From contig NZ_JBHUGH010000001.1 in the NCBI RefSeq assembly GCF_042681825.1, forward strand, positions 124,001-188,000: a DNA stretch of 64,000 nt, read 5' to 3'. Positions 62,600 through 64,000 of the stretch are shown here, piece by piece. The notes below the pieces were generated by a model. That model did no database searches and was not told where the DNA came from. It saw nothing but the letters and a program-made list of their open reading frames with translations. The stretch comes from Halodurantibacterium flavum (GTDB lineage Bacteria > Pseudomonadota > Alphaproteobacteria > Rhodobacterales > Rhodobacteraceae). The translations under genes were made by a program, and so were the position numbers. Position 1 is the stretch's first letter, and the number at the start of each line of letters is the position of its first letter.

Positions 62600-62898
62600 G
62601 ATCGATCCGGCCGCGCAGGCTCCTTCGCCCGGCCGGACGGGTGGACGACGCAGAAGTGTCGCGTTGTCGACGGGCGCGTCCGCACCTGTCGTCGGAAGGA
62701 TGCCGTGGTGCCATCGCCATCGGACGAGATCAACCGGATCGTGCCCGAAGAAGTCAGCAGCAAATAGACGTTGCTCCTGCTGGCGGCCTTGGGCAAGTGA
62801 CCGTTTCGTTTCAACGCCTCGCGCAAGGAGAACACGAGTGTAGCCCGGAAGACACTGACCCGGCCGCAGGCTGCAGGAGGCTTGCGGATGGCGTTGAC
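62600..62898. other. Gap between convergent genes
   Basis: About 299 bases between the GH42 gene and the AraC gene (convergent). No gene, repeat or strong hairpin that I can support. Confidence 0.45.
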
Positions 62899-63813
62899 TC
62901 AGGCGGCTGCCGGGGTCCCAGCTTCGCGAAGACGCGTGACATCGCGCGCCGGCGGCAGCCCGAAGACTTGCCCGTATTCGCGGCTGAACTGTGAGGGGCT
63001 GTTATAGCCGACTTCAAAGCCGGCATTCGCCGCCTCCAGCCCTTCCGTCAGCATCAGCCGGCGCGCTTCCTGCAGGCGGATCTGGGCGCGGTAACGCAGT
63101 GGGCTCAGACCGGTCACAGCCCTGAAATGCTCATGAAACGCTGATGCGCTCATCCCCGCCCTTTCCGCGAGCTGTTCGACCGAGACGGGCTCGGCGAAAT
63201 GATCGCGCAGCCAGGCGATGGCCTGGTCGATCCGTCCCAGGCGTGTGTCTGCGGCGGCCATACGCCGCAACATCGGTCCGGCCGGGCCGCGCAGCAGTCG
63301 CCACATCAGCTCACGCTCGATGAGGGGGGCGAGCGCCGCGACGTCGGCCTCGTTATCAAGAAGGGTGACCAGCCGGCAGGCCGCGTCCAGCATGTCTTGC
63401 GTGCTCTGCCCGAGCATCAGACCCAGGTCCAGTGGCGCGCTGTCCCGTACCGCATCCGCATGGGCTGTGATCAATTCCGCCAGGGCGGTCCGGTCAAGGT
63501 CGAGGACAAGGCACAGATAGGGTTCCTCCGCGCTCGCCCGCGTCACCGCGCCGATCACCGGAAGGTCCACCGCCGCGACGAGAAAGTTGGCCGGATCATA
63601 GCGGAACCGGCGCGTTGCAAGCTGCGCCTCCTTTTCCCCCTGCGCGACAAGGCAGAGCGAAGGCGTATAGATTGCGGGCATTGGCAGGGTCGGTTTGCCG
63701 GACCGGATAAACCGAAGCCGGGGCAGTGCAGTGCAATGCGTCCCATCGCCAGGGGCGTGACGTGCGATCAGATCGCTGAGGTGCCTGGTATTTCGCATGC
63801 TGAATATTCTCAT
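62899..63813 (-). CDS. AraC-family regulator with PF06719-type N-terminal domain
   Basis: A 304-residue regulator. The N-terminal half belongs to the AraC_N group (LPRLRFIRSGKPTLPMPAIYTPSLCLVAQG, YDPANFLVAAVDLPV). C-terminal double helix-turn-helix: EPVSVEQLAERAGMSASAFHEHF and ANAGFEVGYNSPSQFSREYGQVFG. A second possible start is the Met at 63798; neither has a strong ribosome site. Such regulators usually control a neighbouring reductase or dehydrogenase that lies beyond this window. Confidence 0.9.
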   Translation of the reverse strand: MRIFSMRNTRHLSDLIARHAPGDGTHCTALPRLRFIRSGKPTLPMPAIYTPSLCLVAQGEKEAQLATRRFRYDPANFLVAAVDLPVIGAVTRASAEEPYLCLVLDLDRTALAELITAHADAVRDSAPLDLGLMLGQSTQDMLDAACRLVTLLDNEADVAALAPLIERELMWRLLRGPAGPMLRRMAAADTRLGRIDQAIAWLRDHFAEPVSVEQLAERAGMSASAFHEHFRAVTGLSPLRYRAQIRLQEARRLMLTEGLEAANAGFEVGYNSPSQFSREYGQVFGLPPARDVTRLREAGTPAAA

Positions 63814-63945
63814 TTCCCGAACACAGGTGCAAGCTGATCTCGCCGGACATCTGGAGGATCGTGCAATCTTTGCGACTCCGGCGGCTCCGCATTGCGGCCG
63901 GGAAAGCCGCGGGCGGGGGGCTGCGGTGGCGCATTCAGCGAAAGG

Positions 63946-64000
63946 CTATCTGGCATCCCCTGCCTGAACGGACAGCTTGACCGCCTTTGCCAGATTGGCC
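63946..64000 (-). CDS. Last 17 codons of a gene entering from outside
   Basis: Minus-strand codons read ANLAKAVKLSVQAGDAR then TAG at 63946-63948. The helical, lysine/alanine-rich ending is protein-like, but no family can be named from 17 residues. It lies upstream of and in the same direction as the AraC gene, with about 130 bases between. Low confidence. Confidence 0.35.
   Translation of the reverse strand, partial: ANLAKAVKLSVQAGDAR

Noticed and set aside
1..64000. tRNA, rRNA, CRISPR arrays, riboswitches
   Set aside because: No TpsiC-like GTTCGA context with a cloverleaf, no regularly spaced short repeats and no leader matching a known riboswitch class was seen; a covariance-model search would be needed to exclude small RNAs.

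Overview
The window is high-GC bacterial DNA with an alphaproteobacterial character. COG4671-type glycosyltransferases beside an oversized ABC exporter and a lone cyclic-nucleotide-binding protein, a Dpp-type oligosaccharide transporter with fused ATPases, KefB overlapping a flavin reductase, and many ATGA/GTGA start-stop overlaps fit Rhodobacterales or Rhizobiales. This placement is inference from gene content. There is no rRNA, tRNA, CRISPR array, replication gene or intact insertion sequence. The many regulators, one-gene catabolic units, gene remnants and long gene-poor gaps suggest an accessory replicon or a flexible chromosomal region.

Layout. 1-9.1 kb: end of an M20 peptidase, then a divergent NmrA-like reductase/HxlR pair, azoreductase AzoR, an overlapping homoserine-dehydrogenase-like/glutamine-amidotransferase pair, a twin-arginine haloperoxidase-like hydrolase and a divergent catalase. 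10-21 kb: a polysaccharide or glycoconjugate island with three overlapping glycosyltransferases, a 947-residue ABC-exporter-like protein whose nucleotide-binding motifs are largely destroyed, a cyclic-nucleotide-binding-domain protein, an opposing glycosyltransferase plus secreted lyase-like protein, a histidine phosphatase and a fourth glycosyltransferase. 21.5-29.5 kb: an electrophile and quinone defence block with FMN reductase/KefB, a secreted hydrolase, GST, a dioxygenase-hydrolase fusion, WrbA and an isochorismatase-family hydrolase. 29.6-33.8 kb: YtcJ-like amidohydrolase, DoxX, a small protein and an MFS exporter with a monooxygenase-like tail.

34-43 kb is a string of small catabolic or detoxifying units: aldehyde dehydrogenase with a ThDP enzyme, GNAT, luciferase-like monooxygenase, pirin, a DUF5996-GNAT fusion, a truncated MoaF/SnoaL-like gene and a second isochorismatase-family gene divergent from an AraC regulator. 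44.9-49.4 kb holds a frameshifted NmrA-family pseudogene, a thiolase followed by what looks like the amputated start of the next gene, an SDR and an aldehyde dehydrogenase. 49.6-62.6 kb is a sugar-uptake locus: a LacI repressor divergent from a Tat-exported binding protein, two permeases, a fused ATPase, two glycoside-hydrolase-type proteins, a hydroxypyruvate-isomerase-family protein and a beta-hydroxyacid dehydrogenase. The window closes with an AraC regulator and the last codons of another gene.

The two most unusual things are (i) the glycosyltransferase / degenerate-ABC / cNMP-domain operon at 10.0-16.9 kb, in which the ABC protein has lost the Walker A lysine, Q-loop glutamine, LSGGQ motif and H-loop histidine but carries the post-Q-loop motif three times, and (ii) a diverged ~81-bp element found four times, only in intergenic DNA and mostly upstream of stress or redox genes.
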